Below, one piece after another: positions 8,846 through 18,195 of a DNA stretch of 21,150 nucleotides. The position numbers were made by a program, and so were the translations under genes. The notes under the pieces were generated by a model. It saw nothing but the letters and a program-made list of their open reading frames with translations, was not told the origin of the DNA and did no database searches. Every line of letters begins with the position of its first letter. The first letter of the stretch is position 1. The stretch is taken from positions 1 through 21,150 of the forward strand of contig JALLPB010000176.1 of the NCBI GenBank assembly GCA_036939975.1, in the 5' to 3' direction. This stretch comes from Cyclostephanos tholiformis. Taxonomy: Eukaryota > Bacillariophyta > Thalassiosirophyceae > Thalassiosirales > Thalassiosiraceae.

Positions 8846-10050
8846 ATGAAGGAGAAAGGAGAGCCAATGCCACAGTACCCAACTCGCAACAGGGCAATCA
8901 TGAGCATATTCCAAGAGGGAATGCTTGCATGCATTGACATCACACAACAAAACTCCAAGGTCGCGGCTGCCAAACTAGCCATGCACAAATTCCCCATGAT
9001 GCGGCTTTGTGAGATGGCTAACTCTGTCATCGGCAAAGGTGGAGAACTACTTGAATATTGCCACCTAATTGCAAACCCAAAGACTCAGGCCACATGGACC
9101 CATTCCTATGGTAACAAACTGGGATGACTCGCCCAAGGACTACCCGGTCAAGCAAAAGGCACAGACACAATTTTCTTCATCCAATGCAGCCAAGTGCCAT
9201 GGGAAAGAGCAAAAGACATCACATATGGCCTCATAACATACCTCATCCGCCTGGAGAAAATCGATGAACCAAATCGAACACAACTGGTTGCAGGCAGAGA
9301 CAGAGTACATTACCCTTTTGATGCAGGAACACCCACTGCGGACATGCTCACTGTAAAGCTGTTAATCAACAGCGTCATATTGACCGAGAGAGCATGATTT
9401 TTCACAATAGACATGAAAACTTTTGCCTTTGCTCCCCAATGGCACGTTATGAGTACATACAACTCAAACTAATAGACATGCCGGAGGATGTCATCGAACA
9501 TTACAACCTACAAGATATTGCAACACTGGAGGAATTTGTCTACTGTGAAATCTGACAAGGCATGTATGGATTGCTGCAGATAGGAATCATCACCCAAGAA
9601 CTCCTTGCAAAAAGGCTACAGCCAGAGCAAGATGACACCAGGTTTGTGGAAGCACAAAGGCATCCAATAACTTTCTCCCTTGTCATTGACAACTTTGGGG
9701 TAAAATATAATGGGGAAGAACACGCCCAACACCTCCTACAGATGGTGCAAAAATATTATACGTGTTCAACTGAATAGGAAGGCGAGAGATATTGTGGACT
9801 CACCATAAAATGGGACTATATTGGACAAAAGGTGCACCTCTTGATGCCAGTGTACATCAAAAATGTTTTAAAGCATTTCAAACACCCCCTTCCAATCATT
9901 TTGCAGGACCAACCACACCCCCATGTCAAGAAAACATATGGGGCAAAGGTACAGCATGCCAAACCCATTGACAATTCACCACCGTTAGACAAGGCCAGGA
10001 AAAATCATCCAGGAGGTAACAGGCGTATTCCTTTTCCTTGCACGAACTGT
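8846..10050 (+). pseudogene. Reverse transcriptase, broken, VIDNFG in place of VDDFG
   Basis: The frame from 8846 carries KFPMMRLCEMANSVIGKGGE, then ATWTHSYGNKLG, a TGA at 9125-9127, GTPTADMLTVKLLINSV, a second TGA at 9395-9397 and TIDMKTF (first catalytic Asp kept). A frameshift near 9420 leads to SPMARYEYIQLKL and DMPEDVIEHYNL, TGA at 9553-9555, QGMYGLLQIGIITQELL, PITFSLVIDNFGVKYNG, TAG at 9775-9777 in place of Trp, and EGERYCGLTIKWDY. The family's catalytic box is V-D-D-F-G-V-K-Y and not the usual YVDD. Here the second Asp is Asn, so the enzyme is dead even apart from the stops. A further frameshift lies near 10000. Confidence 0.85.
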
Positions 10051-10777
10051 CAATTCAATGATGTTCACCCCGCTCAGTGCACTTGCATCAGAACAGGCCG
10101 CGTCCACAGAAAACATGATACAAAAATGCCTCCAATTTTTAGATTATGCACCATTGCAGGAAGACACAATTGTAATGTACCAAACCAGCAACATGAAACT
10201 TGCCATCCACTGCAATGCGTTGTATCCTTCGGAACCTAAAGCCCGCAGCAGGGCCGGCGGACACATGTTCATGGCCAGCAACAAGGACACCCCTGTCAAC
10301 AATGGAGCCATCCGAAACATTTCACAGATAATTAAGGCAATTATGTCATTGGCCGCAGAGGCCAAACTTGGAGCACTTTTCATTAATGCCAAAATGGCAG
10401 TATTGATGAGGAAAACACTCAAGGAAATGGGACATCTGCAACAAAAAACACCCATTCAAATGGATAACTCCACCGCCCGCACATTACTCACCAACAAAAT
10501 CCTGCCCAAGGCATTGAAAGCCATGGACATGCATTTCCATTGGCTACATTGCAGGGCAGGACAAGATCAGTACAGATACTATTGGTGACCGGGCACACAG
10601 AATTTGGCAGATTACTGGACCAAACATCACCCAGTGAGTCACCACAAATCTTTCAGACCACAAATTCCGACAGCAACATCAGACCCAGAGTTGATGCGGG
10701 GACAGAACACAACACAAAAGTCCTTCGTAAGTAAAATATTGACAACTCCACTTTTTAAAGAACAATTTGAGGCATGA
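9995..10777 (+). pseudogene. RT connection and RNase H region, broken
   Basis: After the frameshift near 10000 the frame reads IIQEVTGVFLFLARTV, LSALASEQAASTEN and FLDYAPLQED, then the RNase H start HCNALYPSEPKARSRAGGH, where the catalytic Asp of the usual D-A position is Asn. SLAAEAKLGALFIN and MDNSTARTLLTNK follow, then HFHWLHCRAGQDQYRYYW, TGA at 10586-10588 (usual Arg), and PGTQNLADYWTKHHP near the end. RNase H removes the RNA strand during copying. The loss of its first Asp means this copy had no activity. Most substitutions are D to N, E to K or R to stop or Q, as expected from C-to-T change on either strand. Confidence 0.82.
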
Positions 10778-11360
10778 CAGACCACAATTGCTGCAAAAAG
10801 TGCATAACAGGGGCATAATAGCACAATGGCAAGGGTGTGTTAGCCTTATCCTAAGGAAAGTCTAGCCGGCATTACTGCCACAATATATCCCATTGGAACT
10901 ATTAGCAATACTATGACTAATACTATTCCAGAAGTGAGAAAGGATGGCAGTTTGCCGCCAGCTACCATAAACTGCAATCCCAGATAATTCCATGGGAACA
11001 CAATTGACACATTAAGCATAATTAGTTAATATCCTATTCATCAATGTCAGCATAAGCCATAGGTTTAGCACAGACCCCGGCTACCAAAACACCTGGATTA
11101 TTTAGTGTTTTTACATGCTTTTATTGCATCCTATAATTTCTTCACCAAATGTATAAGATGCATAAAAAGCATAGAAGATGTTCTCATGCATGTGTGGAAG
11201 AAGCCCGTTGAGTATTGGGGCATGATTCCATCACTATGTGGGCCATTGGGGCTATGGCATAGCAGCATATGTCATGGTTATGGTGGAGGGGGCTAAATAT
11301 GGCGGGAACAAAAATTATACATAGGAATTCAGTATTGCCCACAGAGGAATTCAACTTAAA
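10778..11360. other. No recognisable gene; possible decayed tail of the retroelement
   Basis: The stretch 10800-10985 (with LRKV, PALLPQYIPLELLAIL in one frame, interrupted by stops) resembles a C-terminal extension of the retroelement polyprotein, but the resemblance is weak. From 10990 to 11360 I see no gene, LTR or RNA feature. Confidence 0.35.
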
Positions 11361-11693
11361 ATACACAATCAACTCCTCCTCCTCATCTTCCTCCACATCC
11401 TATTTGACCTCTTCCTCCTCCTTTGCTCCCCCCCCCCTCCCTCCTCCAATTGTCCAACTGTATCCTTATCTCCATTTCCATCTCCTCATTCATATATCTT
11501 CCCCCTTTTCTCCTAAATATTATTTTATTGTTGATTGATGATCCCTTGCCTCTCATCTCCCTTGCACACCTGTAATGCCCTCCCAATCACCATTGTACTC
11601 CGAACCTTGCTATTACCCCCCTCTCCCCTCTCCCCTCTCCCCTCTCCCCTCATCCCTCATGCTTGTCCCTTGATTTCCGGTTGTATCCTTTGT

Positions 11694-11707
11694 CAGTTGA
11701 TTGTTAT
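11694..11707 (+). repeat. CAGTTGATTGTTAT motif, copy 1
   Basis: CAGTTGATTGTTAT followed by a T run, at the end of a pyrimidine-rich block. This is the best copy of a motif that recurs at 11842 (cagctgattgctac), 12082 (aagttgattgttat), 12197 (cagttgattgttgt) and 15013 (cggttgattgttat), with looser forms at 11860 and 20947. Confidence 0.6.
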
Positions 11708-11841
11708 ATTTTTAAGGGGGGGCTGGCAATAATTTTGCCATTGGTTGTGCTCCTCCGCCCCCCCTTACCTTGCCATAGTTCCCTTATCCCTTCAGCCCCC
11801 ACACTTGCCCCTCTATTCACCCTTGCATCCCACATCATAGT

Positions 11842-11855
11842 CAGCTGATTGCTAC
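11842..11855 (+). repeat. CAGTTGATTGTTAT motif, copy 2 (2 changes)
   Basis: CAGCTGATTGCTAC differs from copy 1 by transitions only. A partial copy, CAGTTGATGGT, follows at 11860. Confidence 0.45.
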
Positions 11856-12081
11856 TTTTCAGTTGATGGTGAGGATCATGATGATGCTGCATCAATGCCA
11901 TAGCATCATTGTTGTGTCTCCCCCATCGTGCTCCACTCTGTCCATCTTCCCCTAACCCTCTCCTGAACTTCCTACCCACTGTCTTCTCCCTCTCTTGCTC
12001 ACAATAGCCCTGTTGTTCTGCTCTCCTCTGCCATCATCTCCCCTCCTCTCCCTCCCCCCCCTCTTTCTCTTGGTCCACTCC

Positions 12082-12095
12082 AAGTTGATTGTTAT
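12082..12095 (+). repeat. CAGTTGATTGTTAT motif, copy 3
   Basis: AAGTTGATTGTTAT, one base different from copy 1, again directly after a C/T-rich block (CTCTTTCTCTTGGTCCACTC). Confidence 0.55.
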
Positions 12096-12196
12096 ATGGA
12101 GCGAGCAGGATGTCACCACGCTCACTCCCCCCCCCAATGTTGCACCCACCAGCCTCATCTCCCTCAATCGATCCTTTCCACTACATCCTCTCACTT

Positions 12197-12210
12197 CAGT
12201 TGATTGTTGT
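12197..12210 (+). repeat. CAGTTGATTGTTAT motif, copy 4
   Basis: CAGTTGATTGTTGT followed by TTTTC, one base different from copy 1, after CTACATCCTCTCACTT. Confidence 0.55.
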
Positions 12211-12399
12211 TTTTCATGCACCACCAGCGGCAATGGCAATGGAAGTGTCGTCATCATTGTCATCATTGTCATCATCAAGTTTCCCCTCATCGCCCCCCAT
12301 GCCTGCCCTCCTGCCCTCTTTCCCCTCTCCCCTCACTTCCCTCACTCGTCCCTTTGATACTCCATTTCTTCCTTCCAACATTGGTTGATTTATGTATTA

Positions 12400-13940
12400 T
12401 TCATGGGTGGAGGAAATGACGAATGCAATGAATTTATCATCGTCATTTGTCATTGGCTTGCTGGTATTTTTCTCAGTGCCCTCTGGACACCAGTACAAAA
12501 AAATGACAAACAACAATCATCACACCATTTCAAAAGTAATTCAACATGGTGTGGCAATTGCCAAATATTGATTTGATTACAGTGAGGCTGGGGATCAATC
12601 AGAAATTTGGCGACCATGGTGGGGGGCAATTTCGATTTGTCGAAAAAAAGGCCTCTCTTTGTTCACCATTTGACGGTTTTTCGTGGAAATTTGAGGCTTC
12701 AAAAAATTAGCCCTCCGCCAGAAAAAATAAGATGCAAACTCTGGGCTGGACCCCCTATTATCTACAATTTACAAAATGTTTTGAACTTGATGGCAATTGC
12801 AACGACCATGCCACCCAGAGATGATATGGCATGATACACATCGACCAGTGAAGCACATCCATGGCTTCAAGAGAAGTCACTGGATGTCATCACTGGAAGA
12901 GTGTCTGCGCCATATTGATCAGGTGGCTGTCATGGTCATTGTCATTAGTGGGGTGAAAAAAAAAAAACTAACAACTAGGTTTTACCAAGCAATTACTGTA
13001 CTTTTTTACCAGCAATGCAAAACATTTTTGGAACAAGAAATGGACCCTCTATTCAGCTAATTGGTGCCATTATCTTGGTAGAACAGTGAAATAAGAGTGT
13101 TGTAGCTGACGAGCTCAGCTAATTTTTGATTTATTCAGAATTTTCAGGCGGGCCAAAATTGAGAATAATTTTATTTTTTAAGGAAGCTCAAAAATAAGTT
13201 GTCGCATTCATTACTATGCAACCACGGAAGTAATAATATTTTATTGTTGTAACTGTTGCCCCTTCACATGGTCTATACCCTTGTGATGTGGGAATAAATA
13301 ATGTAAAATAGGGAAGGTGGGAGGTAACTACATAAATTAAAAGGGGGGAAGCGTTCATTTTGCCGAAATTCAAATACAAGAAGCCCAGTTGCTATTTAAT
13401 GGTACCTATCAGCATGGGACATCACCCTCTCCTCATAAAAAAATCATAGGAGTTCCATTTCTCCACTAAAAGTACCAACTTCCATACAAAATGAATGAAT
13501 GATGTGATAAAAAAAGCATGATGGAACATCACGATTTCATAAGACCACTTTTATCCTCTTTTTGCATTATTCTCCATATATCGGTCCCTCGGTATGAATG
13601 AAAATTGACCAATGACCCCCCCCATTCCTCCTCCCCTCTCTCCGAACCTTCTCCTTCCTTTTATGCTCATTGGGCATTTTAATGCTTATCAGCGCCCGAG
13701 ATGCTCCAATTCATGCTTATCAGAGAGTGAATAAAAAATTGAAATCGATTTATCCTGGAATGACCTCGTTTTGGGGGACGGTCTGTCTATCAGTGCGCAT
13801 GGAAATTTTACCTTTTGGGTAGAACGAATTCCTTTGTTAAAACATACATATCATGCACATGCAACAGGTTAATACCGTACTCTACGTGACTTTGTACAAT
13901 CGTCACCAGGCAGTCACAAATTACAGTAGGAGGGGGGGTT
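12400..13940. other. No recognisable gene
   Basis: About 1.5 kb of mixed composition with no ORF above 87 codons and no domain, tRNA or terminal repeat I can identify. It includes poly-A and poly-C runs (12957-12967, 13616-13624) and a repeated TGCTTATCAG (13684 and 13714). Confidence 0.5.
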
Positions 13941-13943
13941 GAG

Positions 13944-14155
13944 TGGTAGGGTGGGTGGTAGGACCACCACCCGGACTATCGTATATTGGCATTGTTCCTG
14001 TCACCAAATGTCCCCTTTTCACACCAGCTAATCCACCACACTATTGCCTCAAGATTGGCGATTTGGCTGGATCCAAATCCTCCGATGAGGGGAGAATCAG
14101 TTCTGTTTATTTTGGGGCGAGATTTATGGTAGGGTAGGTGGTAGGACCACTACCG
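13944..14155. repeat. Direct repeat pair with internal palindrome, 183-bp offset
   Basis: TGGTAGGGTGGGTGGTAGGA at 13944 and TGGTAGGGTAGGTGGTAGGA at 14127, each continuing CCAC(C/T)ACC, are 29-bp copies with two differences. Each contains the inverted repeat GTGGT-AGG-ACCAC. They bracket about 150 bp of unrelated sequence, as the ends of a small non-autonomous insertion might. Confidence 0.6.
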
Positions 14156-14434
14156 TTACGAACCTTTGTTTGACCCTTGTGGTCATCCGATGGCCGCCCC
14201 CTGGCATCAGTTGCCGCAAACCATAAATATCTAACGTTGCATTAAGTGGTTGGAACGGATTCACTCTACAAGGCAAGTATTGTGACATTTTATGGGGGTG
14301 GATTTGTTTACACTTGAAAAAATAAAAACCAACCGTCCCAGTTAGGGCAGCATAAGTTAATTATAAAACGCAATGTAAATGATACACAACGTTAGATAAT
14401 AAATAATAGATTATGTTGTCTACACTGGGGGTAA

Positions 14435-14680
14435 TGTTTTGGGGGGGCGATTCATCATCAGCGGCGGTGTCGTAGCCTGGCCGAGGGCGACACATCTAAC
14501 CTCAATCCCTCTTCCCCGATTGCCTTTGAGGGCGTCGCAATGCCACAGCCCCCTGACACACCTGTTGCACCACAAGGCCATGTTCCCCCAAATTATGTGT
14601 CCCACGACTATGTCCTGTCCCTCAGCCAACCTCGTTCGATATTGGATATTCCGTGGGAGCTAGTTTCGAATATGCCATAA
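14435..14680 (+). CDS. Unassigned short ORF running into the LTR remnant
   Basis: An 81-codon open frame between a TAA at 14432 and the TAA at 14678, with an internal ATG at 14540. It includes DTSNLNPSSPIAFEGV and PVAPQGHVPPNYVSHDYVLS, which reads like protein and not simple repeat. Its last codons come from the copia LTR remnant, so at least the end is fortuitous. It may be a fragment of another retroelement broken by the copia insertion, or chance. Confidence 0.2.
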   Translation, partial: CFGGAIHHQRRCRSLAEGDTSNLNPSSPIAFEGVAMPQPPDTPVAPQGHVPPNYVSHDYVLSLSQPRSILDIPWELVSNMP

Positions 14681-14735
14681 CTTCGAAGTTAGCTGTGACA
14701 GATCCACTAGCTTAGCCTAACCAGTAGTTAGGCTC
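14637..14735 (+). repeat. 5' LTR remnant (3' end only)
   Basis: Positions 14637-14706 match 21035-21104 at about 65 of 70 bases, starting CGATATT and including GAGCTAGTTTCGAATATG and ATAACTTCGAAGTTAGCTG. Weaker similarity continues to about 14730 (ccagtagtta versus ccagtaatta). Sequence before 14637 does not match the 3' LTR, so the first 600 or so bases of this LTR have been lost or replaced. Confidence 0.8.
14714..14734. repeat. Perfect 8-bp inverted repeat at the LTR/internal border
   Basis: AGCCTAAC-CAGTA-GTTAGGCT forms a perfect 8-bp stem with a 5-base loop, just downstream of the well-conserved LTR part. No matching stem is kept at the corresponding place near 21110. Confidence 0.6.
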
Positions 14736-15012
14736 ACTTCACCACCAGCAGGTCTGAGCCCGCACCAGTGAAACCATGGAGATGCCGCCCCCTAGACCAT
14801 GGATGGCATTGTCCCTGCTTCCTTTCTCTCGCAGGAGCGTGATAGCATTGAAAAAATTGCTTCCCCTTCTTTGATGTGTCATATCTAGGCGCCCCTATTT
14901 GGTTTCTACCCCCCCCCGACAGCATCTTCCCCCCTCACTCCATCATTGCCCTCAGCGCTTGACCATTCATCAATTTCTCCATCGCCTTTGCAATCAAAGT
15001 TTGCACGTCGCT

Positions 15013-15026
15013 CGGTTGATTGTTAT
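15013..15026 (+). repeat. CAGTTGATTGTTAT motif, distant copy in the copia leader
   Basis: CGGTTGATTGTTAT followed by a T run, after a C/T-rich stretch (CCCCCCTCACTCCATC and similar). This is the same arrangement as in the 11.6-12.2 kb tract, but located in the leader of the copia element. Confidence 0.45.
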
Positions 15027-15183
15027 TTTTTGCCCATCACATTGGGTCAAATTCTCCCTCTCTCATCACTTGGGCATCATCATCATCTTGACTCTAGGGG
15101 ATTGCCTCGGCCTCCAAGATATTTTTTGGGGGGGAACTCGTCAGCGTCAAGGTCCCTGCTCTTGAAGATGTTCCCTGTTAACA

Positions 15184-17352
15184 TTGGGTATATGGAGCTT
15201 CACAGCGGCCTCCGTTTGCACAATATGGCCCCCCAGTTCGACGTGCCCCCCTCCTCCGGCGGGGGGAGCGAACACTTCTAATCCACCTGATGTTGATGCG
15301 CCACCCTCTCCTCCAGCAAGGGGGGGCATCGCGATGGATCCTGACACTGATGTCCCTTTGGACTCAGTCGCTTCTCCTCCTCCACCTATTATGGGGGGTG
15401 GTGATCCTTCTCTTGCCGTTCTCTCAGGGCATGGAATGTTTTCCCTCCCCCCCATCATCTTATGGGTGATGCCTCTCCTGGGATCTTCTGCCCCCATTGG
15501 GTTTATTTTCAATGCCACTCCCGATCCTGTCAATGGGGGTCTGTTGGCTGCAGCATTGGCCTTTTTCTCCCACCAGGGTCATCAAGTCTTCCATGACTCT
15601 TGCCCTGACCTCTACGGGTATTGTCGGTCTTTGGGCATGCCACCTTCTTTGGTCATCCCTGTCGACCGTCTCCCCGATTACCTCCTCCAGTCAGGTTTGG
15701 AGATCATGGCTGGCCTTGATGTGTCATCGCCGACTGATGCCAACCTTGTGGGCATGGCTTTCATGGCCGCATACCTCTCTCCTCCAAGTGGTTTGTCTGG
15801 GGTAGGCCATTTGACATCTTTGGTCAGTTCTTCCATGGTGGTATCTCTGCCATCTTCATCGGCATGGATGGTGGGGGGTCTCCCTGCAGTTTTGGCTCAG
15901 GCATATCTGCCCGTGAGCTTGTCCCACTTGCATTACACGGATCTTGGTTGCCTTCATGGGGGGTTCCATCCAACTCCTGCCTCATTGGCTCCTCAAGCCT
16001 ATGGCCCTACTGCTTGCTCCCGTCATCAGTCTTGTTTGGGGGGCGCAGGTCTGGGTCTTTGTTTGGCCGTGTCTCGGGAGATGGTTATCATGGTGAACGG
16101 TCATCTTCATCTTATTCCAGCAGCCATGGGGGGACCACTCCTTCCTTTCCCTCTTCAGGACATCCTGTGTGTTCCCCTGTTTCCATGTACGATGCTTCTA
16201 TTGATGCTTCCACGTTGGATGAGCTGTCGGCCTCCACCTCTTGCGTTTTGATTCGTGGGGGGTCTCCTGTGGCAATGCCCATGCTTGCACATGTCTTGTT
16301 GCCCGACATTTCTTTCGTGCCCATCCCTGTCTCAATGGACTGCTTCACTCTCCCTCCAATCAAGTCGGCAGAGGATTACCTTCAAACGTGTGACGTCCAC
16401 TTTTTTGGCTTTGGGTCGATGGTTTCTTCATGGCCCATTCGGATGATTTGCTGCTCACTGATTCGCAGAAAGCTCTTGCCAGCCAGTTCTGGGAGGGTTA
16501 GCTTTGGACCTCTTTGAAGGATGGTCCAGCGTGCTTTCTTTTCGAAAACACAGGGATGACCTACTTTGGAAAGGGTTTCGAAATGCTCCAAGTACTCGAA
16601 GATCATTTTTGTCCGTCATCGATCTCTAGCTCCTTCGCTACTCTTCTCGCCTTATTCAACAACACTCAGGGAGAAAAGGAGAGCATCCATGAGTTACATT
16701 CCCATTTTGAAGACCACATGGGTGCACTTTCACAATCTTTGGTAGCTATACCCCCTATTCTTCAGGTTATGCTCTTCCTTCGTGGCATGCATTCCCATTA
16801 TCAAGATCTTCTGACCCAGTTTGCCTCAAAGCATAAAGATCTCTCCGTCCCCACAATTGATTCTATTGATGGCGATGCCAAGTTTATGGATGAGTTTAAG
16901 CTTGTTGAGGGAAAGTTCAAGTCCAGCACTCCCAGCTCCTCTTCTTGTGGTCCTTCGGTGGCCGCAGTTGCTACCGACAAAGATGGCAAGGAGTTTCGGA
17001 ATCTGCCACTTACGACTCGGGGTTTGTTAAATCCCATTGGCAGCGTTCTCTCCATGGAAATTTCTATTGTGCATTCTACAGTGGTAAAGATAAACACCAC
17101 CCTCTCAAATGTCCTCTTCTTGGTGAATTGAGTTTAAAGATCATTGAAGTTGGTGGTGGTTGGAGTGGCAGCACGTTGTTGGGGGCAGGTGGCTCTTCCG
17201 GTTCCGGTGCCTTGGGTGGCAACATGCCTCTGTCTTCCTCTCCTCCGGCTGCTGCTCCAGATGCTGTGGTCCCCCCCCCCTGCTCCCGATTTGGGTCCCT
17301 CTTCTGCTCCTGTGGGTCTGATGGCGGTCATCGAGCCAGAGGATGTCAGTAA
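15184..17352 (+). pseudogene. Copia gag (nucleocapsid) protein, broken
   Basis: Gag packages the element RNA. The N-terminal part is Pro/Ser-rich (open frame from 15184, ATG candidates at 15184 and 15334). A switch of frame somewhere before 16300 leads to PVSMDCFTLPPIKSAEDYLQ, then a frameshift near 16425 to MAHSDDLLLTDSQKALASQF, a TAG at 16499-16501 and FLFENTG, GKGFEMLQVLEDHFCPSS, LLALFNNTQGE, IPPILQVMLFLRGMHSHYQD, the typical helical gag core of CoDi-type elements. A further shift near 17000-17040 leads to a degenerate zinc knuckle CAFYSGKDKHHPLKCPLLGE (17062-17121), where only the His and two outer Cys remain. TAA ends this frame at 17350. Broken by three shifts and one stop. Confidence 0.78.
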
Positions 17353-18190
17353 CGAGGATCTGCGGATGATTTTTGGTGGTGTGGAGATGATGACGGTGTC
17401 AATTTTAACCCTAACGAGTCCATTTTCACTTTCCATCATGTTTTCGGGTCTCAACTGAATCCATTTCACCTCTTGCTTCCAATGTTTGGTCAGTTCTGTG
17501 TGGTGTTTCATTGGATTCTACGGCTTTGGGTGACAATATTGTCCTCCCTTTGGATTTGGTCTCTTCTCTCCTCTGGGCGTCTCTCTTGAGGACTTGCACC
17601 GTCTTGTGGTGGTGCCACGGACCACATGCTTTCGGACCGTTCGGCCTTCATCTCCTACAAGTTGGTCCATCACCTTTGTGTCCAGATGGGAAACAACTCT
17701 AATGCTCCTGTCCTTGGGCAGGGCATGGCTATTGTGTCCCTGAATGGCAAATGCCTTCTGATCCATATGTTCTTCAAGTTCCCGCCCTTCGGGTCCCACT
17801 CTACAGGCTCCGTGCCCACCTCCATTAGCAGAGTTGTGGATTTGTCGGAAGCTTCGACATGGGGATGCATGTGTACTTTCCGGGTTTCGTTCATAGTGTT
17901 TACATGTTGACTGTCTGCTCCTCTATCCTCTCTTCACTATGTTCAACCTTGGTGTGCCCCTGTCATATATCCAGCCGAGAGCTCTGCCTTTTGTGCATGT
18001 ACTGCTCCTGACCCCTCCCCTGGGCAAGGTCTTTTGGAGACTCCGGTTTTGATTGAGGATGATGGCTCTCTCATCAACACAGATCGTCCTAGTTCTCTTG
18101 TTGATGACTCGGCATTGGACCTTCCAACATTTACATCTCTTGTTGCAAAACAAGTTCATCAAACTCCTTCGAAGATTTCTCGGCAAGCGA
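17353..18190 (+). pseudogene. Copia aspartic protease region, active site lost
   Basis: Protease would cut the polyprotein. The family's D-S-G-A-T-D-H-M reads CGGATDHM at 17605-17628: the catalytic Asp is Cys and the Ser is Gly. SAFISYK, VQMGNNSNAPVLGQG and AIVSLNGK follow in the same frame. A shift near 17765 leads to VLQVPALRVPLYRLRAHL, a TAG at 17826-17828, CGFVGSFDMGMHVYFPGF, and a shift back near 17910 to LHYVQPWCAPVIYPAES, the block that normally follows protease. TGA at 17587-17589 precedes the active site. The segment then runs into a Ser/Asp-rich linker ending about 18180. Dead by several independent lesions. Confidence 0.75.
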
Positions 18191-18195
18191 TCGGG

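Larger units (their letters stand above)
8192..10777 (+). mobile_element. Fragment of a copia-order retroelement (VDDFG-type RT)
   Basis: The domain order is integrase, then reverse transcriptase, then RNase H, as in copia-like elements. Only this internal part is present. Gag, protease and both LTRs are not recognisable, and the 3' half of integrase is deleted. It contains at least three frameshifts and five in-frame stops, so it is an old dead copy. The relatives I know belong to diatom and other stramenopile genomes. I cannot place its true ends. Weak coding-like sequence may continue to about 10985. Confidence 0.8.
11360..12365. repeat. Pyrimidine-rich tract with microsatellite-like blocks
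   Basis: About 1 kb whose plus strand is dominated by C and T: TCCTCCTCC blocks near 11370-11450, a (CCCTCT)n-like run near 11619-11650, and further CCCCTC and CTCTCC runs near 12000-12065 and 12300-12350. A TCATCATTG micro-repeat lies at about 12244-12275. Open frames here encode only Pro, Ser, Leu and His runs and are products of composition. Embedded in the tract are several copies of a GTTGATTGTTAT motif (next entries). Confidence 0.8.

Noticed and set aside
11269..12419. Several overlapping Ser/Pro/Leu-rich ORFs in the pyrimidine tract
   Set aside because: They arise because C/T-rich DNA lacks stop codons on that strand. No domain or conserved block is present.
14745..14765. tRNA primer-binding site (AGGTCTGAGC, recalling TGGTATCAGAGC)
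   Set aside because: The match needs gaps and does not sit directly after a clear LTR end in CA, so I could not support it.
15184..16251. 355-codon ORF as an intact separate gene
   Set aside because: It is one frame of the Pro/Ser/Leu-rich N-terminal gag region. The recognisable gag core follows in other frames, so it is part of the broken gag.
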